Assembly: GCA_903847385.1 (NCBI GenBank)
Contig: CAINDO010000348.1
Coordinates: forward strand, 1 to 45,220
DNA: 45,220 nucleotides
Reading direction: 5' to 3'
Source: an uncultured Myxococcales bacterium
GTDB lineage: Bacteria > Myxococcota_A > Bradymonadia > UBA7976 > UBA1532
The notes under the pieces were generated by a model that searched no databases, had not been told where the DNA came from, and saw only the letters and a program-made list of their open reading frames with translations. The stretch's first letter is position 1. Each line of letters opens with the position of its first letter. The position numbers and the translations under genes are program-made. This document shows, one piece after another, positions 31,948-40,204 of the stretch.

Positions 31948-33024
31948 GTGGCCGTCTTCACGGAGGCCGCGGACGCGGACTCGACCGACGACCTGGACGG
32001 GCACCGCATCCCCCGGCTCGACTTCGAGTTCACGACCGGGTGCGACCACCGCTGCGGCCACTGCTACAACGTGTGGAACGCCGGCTCCGGGGCCAGCGCC
32101 GGCGAGGCCTACCCCCGGGGCGCGCTCGACACGGCGGCGCAGTGGGCCATGATGGAGAAGGCGCTGGTCGAGACCGGCGCCACCCACGTGACGATCACCG
32201 GCGGCGAGCCGCTGCTGCGCCGGGACGCCGTGGAGCTCATCGAACGCCTGTGCGCCCGCGTGAAGACCGTGCAGCTCATCACCAATGGCAGCCACGTGAC
32301 GCCGGAGATCGCCGCCCGGTTCGCCCGCGCCGGGCTGCGCAGCGTGCAGCTCACGCTGCTCTCGGCGGACCGTGACACGCACGACCGCCTGAAGGGCGCC
32401 GTGTGTTTCGACGACACCGTGCGCGCCGCCCTGGACCTGCGCGAGGCCGGCGTGCCCGTGCAGTGCTGTTTCGTGGCCATGCGCGAGACCGCCGGCGAGC
32501 TCGCGGGTGTGATGGAACTGTGTCTCGTGCTGGGCATCCGCGGCCTGAGCTACAACCGCATGTCCCCCACGGGCTGGGCCGTGGACGAGGTCGAGCGTCT
32601 GTTGCCCGAGGTCGCCCACGTCGAGGCCGACCTGGAGACGGCGAATCGACTGGCCCCTCGCTATCAGATCCGCGTCTCCACGGCGATGCCGATCCCGCCG
32701 TGTCTGGTGCGCATGAGCCGCTACCCGCATGTGAACTTCGGCTTCTGCAGCGTGGGCAGCCACTCGCCCAACATCGTGATCGATCCCCTGGGCAACACGC
32801 GCTCCTGCAATCTGTCGAGCACGGTGCTCGGCAACATCCGCGAACAGACCTGGGCCGAGATCCACCAGAACCCCTACCTGGAGACCTTCCCCAAACGCGT
32901 GCCCGAGGTCTGCCGCGGCTGCGCCTACGAGCGCACCTGCCAGGGCGGCTGCAAGGAGAGCGGTGCCGCGACCTACGGCAGCGCCGAGATTCCCGAGCCG
33001 TTCGTGCGGCAGGCGTTGCCGTGA
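31948..33024 (+). CDS. Radical SAM/SPASM peptide-modifying enzyme
   Basis: This is 358 residues from GTG 31948. The radical SAM cluster is CDHRCGHC (Cys32, Cys36, Cys39), followed by ITGGEPLLR for SAM binding. The C-terminal SPASM region has FGFCSVG, RSCNLSS, VLGNI and CRGCAYERTCQGGC, that is CxxCx5CxxxC for auxiliary iron-sulfur clusters. SPASM enzymes commonly make thioether, C-C or epimerised residues in ribosomal peptides. The repeat protein seven bases upstream is the obvious substrate candidate. There is no obvious RiPP-recognition domain in this protein. Its stop overlaps the next radical SAM gene (GTGA). The actual modification cannot be told from sequence. Confidence 0.93.
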   Translation: MAVFTEAADADSTDDLDGHRIPRLDFEFTTGCDHRCGHCYNVWNAGSGASAGEAYPRGALDTAAQWAMMEKALVETGATHVTITGGEPLLRRDAVELIERLCARVKTVQLITNGSHVTPEIAARFARAGLRSVQLTLLSADRDTHDRLKGAVCFDDTVRAALDLREAGVPVQCCFVAMRETAGELAGVMELCLVLGIRGLSYNRMSPTGWAVDEVERLLPEVAHVEADLETANRLAPRYQIRVSTAMPIPPCLVRMSRYPHVNFGFCSVGSHSPNIVIDPLGNTRSCNLSSTVLGNIREQTWAEIHQNPYLETFPKRVPEVCRGCAYERTCQGGCKESGAATYGSAEIPEPFVRQALP

Positions 33025-35150
33025 CCTCCTCTGGTCCGAAAATCCTGCTCATCTCCCCCGGCGTCCTGCGGCCCATGGACCTGGACTTCGGGTTGCCGCA
33101 TCTGGTGAGCATCGGCGGTTATCTGCGCCAGCACCTGCGCGCCCGGGTGGAGATCATCGACCTGTGTTACGAGGGCGGCGACCCCGAGCATCTGTCGCGG
33201 CTGCTGACCTCGCTCGGGCCGTTCACGGTCATCGGTCTGTCGTGTTACTCGAGCTTCGACTACCTGCGCTGTCTCGCGGTCGGGCGGTTTCTCAAGCGGC
33301 TGTTCCCGGACACGCCGCTGGTGGCCGGGGGTTACCACGCCAGCGCGTTGCCCGAAGACCTGCTCTTCGACGGCTCGCCCATCGACACGGTCGTGCGCGG
33401 CGAAGGCGAGCGGCCGTTCCGACAGATCGTCGAGACGCTCCTGGGCGGCGGCCGCCCGGCGCCGCTCTACGACCGCGACCTGCCCGAGCACCTGGACGAG
33501 CTGCCGCCCTACGACTGGGCGCTCCTGAACCGGTACTGGCCGCGGGCCCTGGAGCTGGGCCGCAAGCTGCAGGTGTATCTGTCGCGCGGCTGCCCCTATC
33601 ACTGCACGTTCTGCATGGAGCGCGCGAAGTCCGGCTACGCCTGGCGCGCCTACTCCCCGGAGCGCGCGGTGGACGAGCTGAAGCGCCTGGGCCGCTTCAC
33701 GGATCTGTCGCAGTGGGTGGTGAACCTGGCCGATCCTTTGTTCGGCTGGCAGCGCGCGTGGCGGCGCGAGGTGCTCGAAGGCATCCTGAGCGCCGGCATC
33801 GCGCCGCGTCAGTTCTGGACGCTGACCCGCGCGGACGATCTGCAGGAAGAAGACGTGTCGCTGCTCGCCCGCTCGCGGTTCTCCATCGGCATCGGCCTGG
33901 AGAGCGGCAGTCCGAAGATGCTGGGCATCATGCAGAAGGGGAACACGCCGGAGCGTTACCTGGCGGCCATCGAGCGTCTGATGGATCTCAGCCGGGCGCA
34001 CGGGCTGAACTGGGCGGCGAACATCATCGTGGGCCACCCCGGCGAGACGCCCGAGACGCTGCGCGAGACGCACGCGTTCCTGCAACGCCTGTATTCGCGC
34101 GCTCCGGAGACGGGCGGGTGGCTGTCCGTCGACCCGTTCCGGCTGTATCCCGGCGCCCAGGTGCACGAACAGATGACCGACTGGACGCGCCGCTTCGGCA
34201 CGCAGTTCCACCACCCCGAGTGGTGGAAGAGCTGGTACGACGGGGCGTTTCGCGCGCAACACCTCGAGCCCTCGGCGGAGCTGAGTTACGCCGACCGCGT
34301 GCGGTTCATGTACGACGCCTACGGGCCGCTGGTGGCGGACATCGCCGCCCGGTTCCGGGGGCAGGGCCGCAACGTCGACCGTGTGTTCGAGCGCAGCGTG
34401 ACGGAGCAGGTGACGCTCCTGAGCCCGGCGCAGCGGGACATTCACCTCGCACGCGCGGCCCGGGCGGCGAACGAGAAGTCCCCGGCCGGGGCGCAGGTCT
34501 CGGTGTCTTTCCCCCTCGGCCTGAACGTGCGCGACCCGGCCTCGCAGCAACGCGAGAACGCCGTGCGGCGCTTGCTGGAGGCCGGTGTGCTCCGCTCCGC
34601 CGCCGTGGTCGAGGCCCTGCTGACCATCGACCCGGCGCCCTTCTTCACCCCCGCTGAGCGCGACGCGCTGTTGTCCGACGCCCCGCCGCCCGTGAGCGCC
34701 GAGGGCGTGCCCCTGCGCGTGCTGCCCGTGCGCTGGGTGGCCCTGGCGCTCGAGGCGCTGAGCCTCGCCCCGGGCGACCGCGCGCTCGATCTCGCCCCGG
34801 CGACGGGCTACTTCGCCGCGCTCCTGCGACACATCGTCGGCGCGCCCGGCGAGGTCGTTTCCACCACCGGCGACGCCACCCGCCCGGCGGGCGTGCGCGG
34901 GCCCTTCGACGCCGTGTTCCTGGGCGTGGGCGCCGTGCCGGCCTGGCCGCGGGGCGTGCTGCGACACATGCACCCGCAGGGCGGTCGCGGCGTGGGCTTC
35001 ATCGGCCCGCGCTTCCGCCCGCAGGACATGGTCTGCGTGGTGCGCCACGGCGAGGGCGAGGCCACGCGGGTGGACGAGCGCGTGCTCGCCCGCCTGCGCC
35101 TGCCCGCCGTCGCGGGCGTCGAGGGCTGGCTGCGGCCCGCCGCGCGCTGA
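33021..35150 (+). CDS. B12-binding-type radical SAM protein fused to a PCMT/PIMT-like methyltransferase
   Basis: This is 709 residues from a GTG that overlaps the previous stop by four bases. Residues ~5-130 form a cobalamin-binding-type Rossmann fold (PLVAGGYHASALPEDLL). The radical SAM site is CPYHCTFC (Cys191, Cys195, Cys198), followed by the SAM-binding phrase GIGLESGS. From about 500 the protein resembles protein-L-isoaspartate methyltransferase: RRLLEAGVLRSAAVVEALL, then the SAM loop ALDLAPATGYFAALLRHIVG. Class B radical SAM enzymes methylate unreactive carbons. PIMT-like domains in RiPP clusters act on Asp to give isoaspartate. Both fit the PDA-VGPCL repeats, but this is inference. The B12 His motif is not evident. 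Confidence 0.9.
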   Translation: MTSSGPKILLISPGVLRPMDLDFGLPHLVSIGGYLRQHLRARVEIIDLCYEGGDPEHLSRLLTSLGPFTVIGLSCYSSFDYLRCLAVGRFLKRLFPDTPLVAGGYHASALPEDLLFDGSPIDTVVRGEGERPFRQIVETLLGGGRPAPLYDRDLPEHLDELPPYDWALLNRYWPRALELGRKLQVYLSRGCPYHCTFCMERAKSGYAWRAYSPERAVDELKRLGRFTDLSQWVVNLADPLFGWQRAWRREVLEGILSAGIAPRQFWTLTRADDLQEEDVSLLARSRFSIGIGLESGSPKMLGIMQKGNTPERYLAAIERLMDLSRAHGLNWAANIIVGHPGETPETLRETHAFLQRLYSRAPETGGWLSVDPFRLYPGAQVHEQMTDWTRRFGTQFHHPEWWKSWYDGAFRAQHLEPSAELSYADRVRFMYDAYGPLVADIAARFRGQGRNVDRVFERSVTEQVTLLSPAQRDIHLARAARAANEKSPAGAQVSVSFPLGLNVRDPASQQRENAVRRLLEAGVLRSAAVVEALLTIDPAPFFTPAERDALLSDAPPPVSAEGVPLRVLPVRWVALALEALSLAPGDRALDLAPATGYFAALLRHIVGAPGEVVSTTGDATRPAGVRGPFDAVFLGVGAVPAWPRGVLRHMHPQGGRGVGFIGPRFRPQDMVCVVRHGEGEATRVDERVLARLRLPAVAGVEGWLRPAAR

Positions 35151-35199
35151 GAACGTCCGCCCTTGTGTCGGTGCCATCGGGGGTGCTAGTCCCGGGCGC

Positions 35200-35742
35200 A
35201 TGACGATGCTCCCGTTCAATCTGCTCTTCCCGGACGTGGCGAAGGACGAGGCCCGGGCCCTGCTGGTCAAGTGGCCGCAGGGCGACCTGCCCGTGGACAC
35301 GTACGTGCTCGTCGAGCACTTCTGCGCCGAGCCGAGCTGCGACTGCTGGCGCGCGGCGCTGGGCGTGATCCGGGCCTCGACGCGCGAGCACGTCGCCACG
35401 CTCTCGTGCACCTTCGACCCGGCGGTGCCGGACACGGTGCCCGCCCGCGCCGAGCTGGACGCGCGCAATCCGCAGTCGACGATCTCGCAGCCGCTGCTGG
35501 AGCTGTTCCGCGAGAGCTGCGCCGACGATCCGGCCTATGTCGCCCGCCTGGAGCGGCACTACACGATGTTCCGCAAGGTGGTGGCCGATCCGGCCCACCC
35601 GCTCCACGCCCGGCTCCGGGAGCCGACACCCTCGAAGCCGCCGCTGCCGGCGCCCACGGTGTCGCCGTCGCCCGCGCCCGCCGGCCCTTCCCGCATCCCG
35701 CCGGCCTATCGGCAGTGGGGTACGCCGCGAGGCAAGCCGTGA
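35200..35742 (+). CDS. Small protein with a His/Cys cluster, unknown family
   Basis: This is 180 residues with no signal peptide. An N-terminal cluster HFCAEPSCDCW (His40, Cys42, Cys47, Cys49) looks like a metal-binding knuckle, possibly zinc or iron-sulfur. The C-terminal ~40 residues are Pro/Ser-rich. No family was recognised. It lies 50 bases after the B12-type radical SAM gene, and its stop shares a base with the next start. TTGTGT...TAGTCC at 35163-35192 might be an internal promoter. It could be an accessory or recognition protein for the cassette, but this is speculation. Confidence 0.8.
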   Translation: MTMLPFNLLFPDVAKDEARALLVKWPQGDLPVDTYVLVEHFCAEPSCDCWRAALGVIRASTREHVATLSCTFDPAVPDTVPARAELDARNPQSTISQPLLELFRESCADDPAYVARLERHYTMFRKVVADPAHPLHARLREPTPSKPPLPAPTVSPSPAPAGPSRIPPAYRQWGTPRGKP

Positions 35743-36449
35743 TGATTCTCGAGACCTCGGCCTTGGCCGACCACGGCTACCGCGCCCTCGCCGGCGTCGA
35801 CCTCGGGGCGGACGCCGCCTCGCTGTACGACGGCCGCCCGCTCTCCCGCGCCGCCCGGGCGCTCGCGGTGGCGATGCACGCCCACCCGCGGGATGCCCTG
35901 GTCCTGCAGGGGTGGCCGCTGCGCGCGCTCACCGAGGCGCACCTCGCCGCGCCGCCCGTGGGCGAGGCCGTGGGTGTGCCCTGGCGGCGTCTGTTGACGG
36001 AGGTCCCCGCCGCGGTCGCCGCCCCCGAGAGCGCCGCCGGCGCCGGGCCCCTGCGCACCCGCCTGCCGGCCCTGCTGTCCGCGCTGTGGGCGCCGCTGGG
36101 CCTGGAGCCGCCCGCCGTGTGCGTGCTGGATTGCCGGCCCCTGGGCGCCCGCGGGCGCGCCGTCGAGGTCGAAGGGCGCCTGGTGATCGCCACCTCGCTC
36201 GGCGAGCCCGGGCACCACGCGCTGCTGCAGGTCTTCCACGAGGCGGCGCACCCGGTCACGGACGCCGCCGTTCGGGCCCGCCTGGGCGCCGAGGACCGCG
36301 CGCGCTCCACCCGCAAGGGCGCACCGGGGTTCGCCGCACATCAGGCCTACGAGGCCGCCGCCGTGGCCTGGGGCGGGGCCGTGCTCGAAGAGGCCGCGCC
36401 CGATCTTCTTCCGGAGTGGGCCGCGTGGCGGACCCGGTGGGGAATCTGA
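35742..36449 (+). CDS. Putative HExxH metalloprotease-like protein
   Basis: This is 235 residues without a signal peptide. The motif VFHEAAHPVTD places His166, Glu167 and His170 as a gluzincin-type zinc site; a third ligand is not certain. The remainder is Ala/Leu-rich and unfamiliar. Its start overlaps the upstream stop (TGATG), and the next gene begins five bases after its stop. Cytoplasmic location and position in the radical SAM operon make a peptide-processing or activation role reasonable. A single HExxH is not proof of protease activity. Confidence 0.8.
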   Translation: MILETSALADHGYRALAGVDLGADAASLYDGRPLSRAARALAVAMHAHPRDALVLQGWPLRALTEAHLAAPPVGEAVGVPWRRLLTEVPAAVAAPESAAGAGPLRTRLPALLSALWAPLGLEPPAVCVLDCRPLGARGRAVEVEGRLVIATSLGEPGHHALLQVFHEAAHPVTDAAVRARLGAEDRARSTRKGAPGFAAHQAYEAAAVAWGGAVLEEAAPDLLPEWAAWRTRWGI

Positions 36450-36453
36450 TTCG

Positions 36454-38199
36454 ATGACTCTCTCTGCTTCACTCGAGGCGCTCGCGGCGCTCTCCGTCGG
36501 CTTCCGGCAGCGTTACCTGGACCACGACGAGGTCTCCCGGCAGTTGGCCGTGTGGCACGTGGCGTTCCCCGAGTTCACGCGGCTCGCCTCGCTCGGGCGC
36601 AGCGCCGAGGGCCGGGACATCTGGTGCCTGGCCATCGGCCGCGCGCCGGATGCCGCGCAGCCCGCGGCCTGGGTCGATGGCAACCTGCACGCCTCGGAGC
36701 TGGCCGGGTCGAGCGTGGCGCTGGCGATTGCCGAAGACCTGCTGCGCCTGCAACTGGGCGGCGAGCTGCCCTGGGTGCCCGCGCACCTGGCCGAGCACCT
36801 GCGCGGCGTGCTGGTCTACGTGGTGCCGCGCATCTCGCCGGACGGCGCGGAGACCGTGCTGAAGACGGGCCGTTACGTGCGCTCCTCGCCCGTGGACGAC
36901 CGACACACCCGCGCCGAGGCCCACTGGCGCTCCGCGGATCTGGACGGCGACGGCTTCATGGGCCGCATGCGCGTGCAGCACCCGGACGGCGAGATGGTCG
37001 AGGCACCGGGCCTGCCCGGTGTGTTGCAGCCGCGCTCGCTGGAGGACACGGGGCCGTTCTACAAGGTCTACCCCGAGGGCCTGATCGAACACTTCGACGG
37101 CCGCAACGTGCCGGCCGCGCACTTCCTGGGCGACAACCGCTACGACCTGAACCGGACCTTCCCGTGGACCTGGGCGCCGGAACACATCCAGGCCGGGGCC
37201 GGAGACTTCCCCGGGGCCATGCCCGAGACGCGGGCCATCCTGGAGTACACCTGCGCGCGGCCGCACATCCACGTGTGGATGAACTATCACACGTTCGGCG
37301 GGGTGATCATCCGGCCCCTGGGCGACCAGCCCGACTCGAAGATGAACCAGGCGGATCTGGCCATCTTCCGCGAGCTGGAGGGCTGGTCGAAACACTACAC
37401 CGGCTACCCCACGGTGAGCGGCTTCGAGGACTTTCTGTACCAGCCGGACACGCCGCTGCGGGGCGATCTCTCGGACTACGCCTATCACCAGCGCGGCTGC
37501 CTGGCCGTGGTCTGCGAGCTGTGGGATCTGTTCACGCAGCTCGGCATGCCGGCCACCAAGCCATTCGCCGACGTCTACGGGCAGGTCACGCCCGAGAACA
37601 TCGCCAAGCTGGCGGCGTGGGACCGCGAACACAACGCCGGGCGCATCTTCCGGCCGTGGGTGGCCTTCGACCACCCGCAGTTGGGGCCCGTGGAGATCGG
37701 CGGGTACGACACCCGCATCGGCATCTGGAACCCGCCCTACGACCGCCTGGACGCGGTGTGCACCGGCCAGAGCGCCGTGTTCCTGCGCATGGCCGCGCTC
37801 GTGCCGCGCATCGTGCTCGATGAGATCCAGGTCACGGCCCTGGGTGGCGGTCTGTCGCAGGTGGACCTGCGCGTGCGCAACACCGGCTACCTGGCCAGCT
37901 ACGGCCTGCCCTCGGCGCGCAAGCTGCCCTTCAGCGAGCCCCTGCGGCTCACGGCGGCCCCCACGGCGGCCGGTGGCCCCGAGGTCGTCAGCCCGGGGGA
38001 GCGCGTGATCGAGCTCGGCCACCTGGAGGGCTGGGGGCGCGGCCGCGGCGGCGACTTCGGGTTCGGCGCGCTGGAGACGCACGGCACGGACGGCCAGCGC
38101 TGGGTGCGCCTGGTTTTGCGTGGCGCCGGCGCACTCGAGGTCGAGGTCTACAGCCCGCGCACGGGGCGGACCTCGGTGCGCATTCCGGTCGCGGGCTGA
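36454..38199 (+). CDS. M14-family zinc carboxypeptidase
   Basis: This is 581 residues. The zinc ligands are His79 and Glu82 in NLHASELAG and His279 in MNYHTFGG. The substrate-binding Arg is Arg234 in DLNRTFP, and the catalytic Glu is Glu355 in VCELW. All match peptidase M14. No signal peptide is visible, so it is probably cytoplasmic. About 160 C-terminal residues after ~420 form an added beta domain. M14 enzymes trim C-terminal residues from peptides, which suits follower removal from the repeat peptide, though this link is only contextual. The next gene begins three bases after its stop. Confidence 0.93.
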   Translation: MTLSASLEALAALSVGFRQRYLDHDEVSRQLAVWHVAFPEFTRLASLGRSAEGRDIWCLAIGRAPDAAQPAAWVDGNLHASELAGSSVALAIAEDLLRLQLGGELPWVPAHLAEHLRGVLVYVVPRISPDGAETVLKTGRYVRSSPVDDRHTRAEAHWRSADLDGDGFMGRMRVQHPDGEMVEAPGLPGVLQPRSLEDTGPFYKVYPEGLIEHFDGRNVPAAHFLGDNRYDLNRTFPWTWAPEHIQAGAGDFPGAMPETRAILEYTCARPHIHVWMNYHTFGGVIIRPLGDQPDSKMNQADLAIFRELEGWSKHYTGYPTVSGFEDFLYQPDTPLRGDLSDYAYHQRGCLAVVCELWDLFTQLGMPATKPFADVYGQVTPENIAKLAAWDREHNAGRIFRPWVAFDHPQLGPVEIGGYDTRIGIWNPPYDRLDAVCTGQSAVFLRMAALVPRIVLDEIQVTALGGGLSQVDLRVRNTGYLASYGLPSARKLPFSEPLRLTAAPTAAGGPEVVSPGERVIELGHLEGWGRGRGGDFGFGALETHGTDGQRWVRLVLRGAGALEVEVYSPRTGRTSVRIPVAG

Positions 38200-38202
38200 G
38201 CG

Positions 38203-39558
38203 GTGCGGCGGGCGGCGCTCGGCGCGCTCCTCGCCGGGGCGACCCTGCCGGGCGCGGCGTGGGCGCACGGCGAGAACCCCCGCGTGACCGCGATTCTGTT
38301 TCCCGCGCCGCTGAAGGGCGGGCCGCTGCTCGTCACGGACACGCAGGGTGTGTTCGGCTACTTCGGGGACGAACCACGCTGGTTGTGTGAGGACGCCGTC
38401 GCCCCGAGCGCGGCGTTCGTGGGCGTCGCGGCGACTTCGGCACCCGGCGGCTGGGTCGTCGCCTCGCAGGCCGGTGTGTATCTCTCCACGGACGACGCGT
38501 GCAGCTTCGCGCCCGCGGCGGGCCTGCCTGGGGGCCTCGTGCCCGCCGCGCTCTCGGGCCACCCGCAGCGGCCGGACGAGCTCGTCGTCGCGGCGGGCGA
38601 GGGCTCCGCGGCGGCGCCGTTCGGTGTGTCTCGCAGCCTGGACGCCGGGCGCACGTTCGCGGCGCCGGACCTCACGGCAGACACCCCCTGGCACTCGCTC
38701 CTGCGCGACCCCGCGGCCCCGGAGCGCCTGTATCTGAGCGGCGGTGCGGGCGCCTACCGAAGCGACGACGCCGGGGCCACGTGGGCGCCCATCGAGGTCG
38801 CGCTGCCCGACGAGACCATCGCGCCGGGCGCGGTGTATTTCCTCTCGGTGCGGCCCGGCGCCGGCGAGGTCTGGGCGGCGGTGCAGCGCGTGCCGGACAC
38901 GCTGCTGCTGCGCTCCACGGACGCCGGCGAGACCTGGCATCGCGCGACGAGCCTGCCCGATCCGGTGGAGAGCCTGGTCTTCGACGCGACGGGCGCGCGC
39001 GCGATGGTCGCGACGCTGTTCGGCACCGTGTCGCACAGCGACGCCCCGGAGGCCATGTGGGCCGATGCGCCGGCCCCGGCGCCGGGTTTCGGATGCCTCA
39101 CGCGCGGGCCGGGTGACGGGAACGAAGCCCTGTACGCCTGCGCGGACGCCTATCAAGGGGCGAGCTGGACGCTGGCGCGCAGCGAGGACTTCGGCCGCAC
39201 CTGGCAGCCGGCGCTCACCGCCTTTCAGACCGTGACGCAGCGCTGGGCCTGCGCCGCGGACACACCGGCCGCGCTCGCCTGCGCGGACGTGTGCCCCGGA
39301 CAGATGCCGGGCGCGACGTGTGATGCCGACGGCGGGTCGGGCGGGACGGACGCCGGGCCCGGGCGTGAGGACGCGGGGGCGGACGCGGCCGGTGGGTCGC
39401 GAGATGCGGGCGCCGGGGGCGTCGACGCCCAGGTCGTGGGCGCCGTGGGCATACAGCCGGGCACCTGCCAGGCGGCCCCGGGGCGCGGCCGCGTCGAGGT
39501 CGCGCTCGCGGCGGGTCTGGTCTGCCTGGCCGCGGCCAGGAGACGCCGCCGGAGGTAA
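38203..39558 (+). CDS. Secreted Asp-box (BNR) beta-propeller protein with a C-terminal membrane anchor
   Basis: This is 451 residues from GTG 38203. A signal peptide (cleaved near AWA-HGEN) is followed by beta-propeller repeats with four Asp boxes: SLDAGRTF, SDDAGATW, STDAGETW and SEDFGRTW. A Gly/Asp/Ala-rich linker (~370-425) leads to a hydrophobic span and a terminal Arg cluster, similar in shape to a MYXO-CTERM sorting tail, but without its usual Cys-Gly-Cys. It is the last gene of the co-directional cassette. The function is unknown; a surface-displayed binding protein is the simplest reading. Confidence 0.85.
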   Translation: MRRAALGALLAGATLPGAAWAHGENPRVTAILFPAPLKGGPLLVTDTQGVFGYFGDEPRWLCEDAVAPSAAFVGVAATSAPGGWVVASQAGVYLSTDDACSFAPAAGLPGGLVPAALSGHPQRPDELVVAAGEGSAAAPFGVSRSLDAGRTFAAPDLTADTPWHSLLRDPAAPERLYLSGGAGAYRSDDAGATWAPIEVALPDETIAPGAVYFLSVRPGAGEVWAAVQRVPDTLLLRSTDAGETWHRATSLPDPVESLVFDATGARAMVATLFGTVSHSDAPEAMWADAPAPAPGFGCLTRGPGDGNEALYACADAYQGASWTLARSEDFGRTWQPALTAFQTVTQRWACAADTPAALACADVCPGQMPGATCDADGGSGGTDAGPGREDAGADAAGGSRDAGAGGVDAQVVGAVGIQPGTCQAAPGRGRVEVALAAGLVCLAAARRRRRR

Positions 39559-39563
39559 GGGCG

Positions 39564-39592
39564 TTCACTCGCCGACCGAGTGCGTGTACGTT
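39564..39592 (+). promoter_or_regulatory. Predicted promoter, probably leaderless
   Basis: TTCACT (39564-39569), exactly 17 bases and TACGTT (39587-39592) end six bases before ATG 39599. There is no ribosome site, so the transcript likely begins at the start codon. Confidence 0.5.
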
Positions 39593-39598
39593 CCCGGC

Positions 39599-40150
39599 AT
39601 GCCGACAGTCGAGACCTTTCAGCAGCCCTCCGGCGCCTTCGGAAAGTTGGGGTGCAGCGCGATCTTCCTGCTCCTCCCGACCGGTGGCGCGGTGGGCACC
39701 GCCTACAACCACTTCGGCACGGAGGGCGCCGCCATCGCGGTCGGGTGCAGCCTGGCCGTCTTCGTGGCGATCTATGCGTTCTTCAACGAGGACTCCGCCG
39801 TCACGCTCGACGCGAAGGGCCTGCGGTTGACGCACACCTGGGGCTTTCTCTTTTTCCGGGGTCGGCCCAAGGTGGCCTGGGAAATCTCCGCGAAGGCGCT
39901 CACGGAGGCGCGCGAGGTCAAACACTTCCGACCGGGCAAGAACGGCGGCTGGCAGTCCAGCTTGAAGCTCCACTTGCCCAAAGGCATCGTGCTGGAACCC
40001 GCGCTGCTCGGCGGGGAGCACCTCGCCGATGGCGCTTACCGCCGCCTCGTCGCGGCGCTGGAGGCGCGGCTCGGCGACGCGTTCATCCGCGAGGACGACT
40101 TCGGGCCGTTGGGGCGGAAACCCGCGGGCGGGCCGCCGCCGTCGCGCTGA
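39599..40150 (+). CDS. Small membrane protein, unknown
   Basis: This is 183 residues with two adjacent membrane spans (~17-36 and ~43-63), then a cytoplasmic, beta-rich domain (RLTHTWGFLFFRGRPKVAWE) that looks like a PH-type or YdbT-like membrane-associated fold. No motif identifies a function. It stands alone on its own promoter between the BNR gene and the epimerase gene. Confidence 0.78.
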   Translation: MPTVETFQQPSGAFGKLGCSAIFLLLPTGGAVGTAYNHFGTEGAAIAVGCSLAVFVAIYAFFNEDSAVTLDAKGLRLTHTWGFLFFRGRPKVAWEISAKALTEAREVKHFRPGKNGGWQSSLKLHLPKGIVLEPALLGGEHLADGAYRRLVAALEARLGDAFIREDDFGPLGRKPAGGPPPSR

Positions 40151-40204
40151 ATCGCGCGTGTATTCACATGGGAATGACCCGCGAGAATCGGCACAATCCG
40201 CGCC

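Noticed and set aside
36469..39156. Long minus-strand open frame opposite the M14 and Asp-box genes
   Set aside because: The composition is typical of GC shadow frames, and the plus-strand frames carry complete active-site motifs.
39470..39558. MYXO-CTERM sorting signal on the Asp-box protein
   Set aside because: The hydrophobic span and Arg cluster fit, but the usual Cys-Gly-Cys is not present, so only a similarity is noted.
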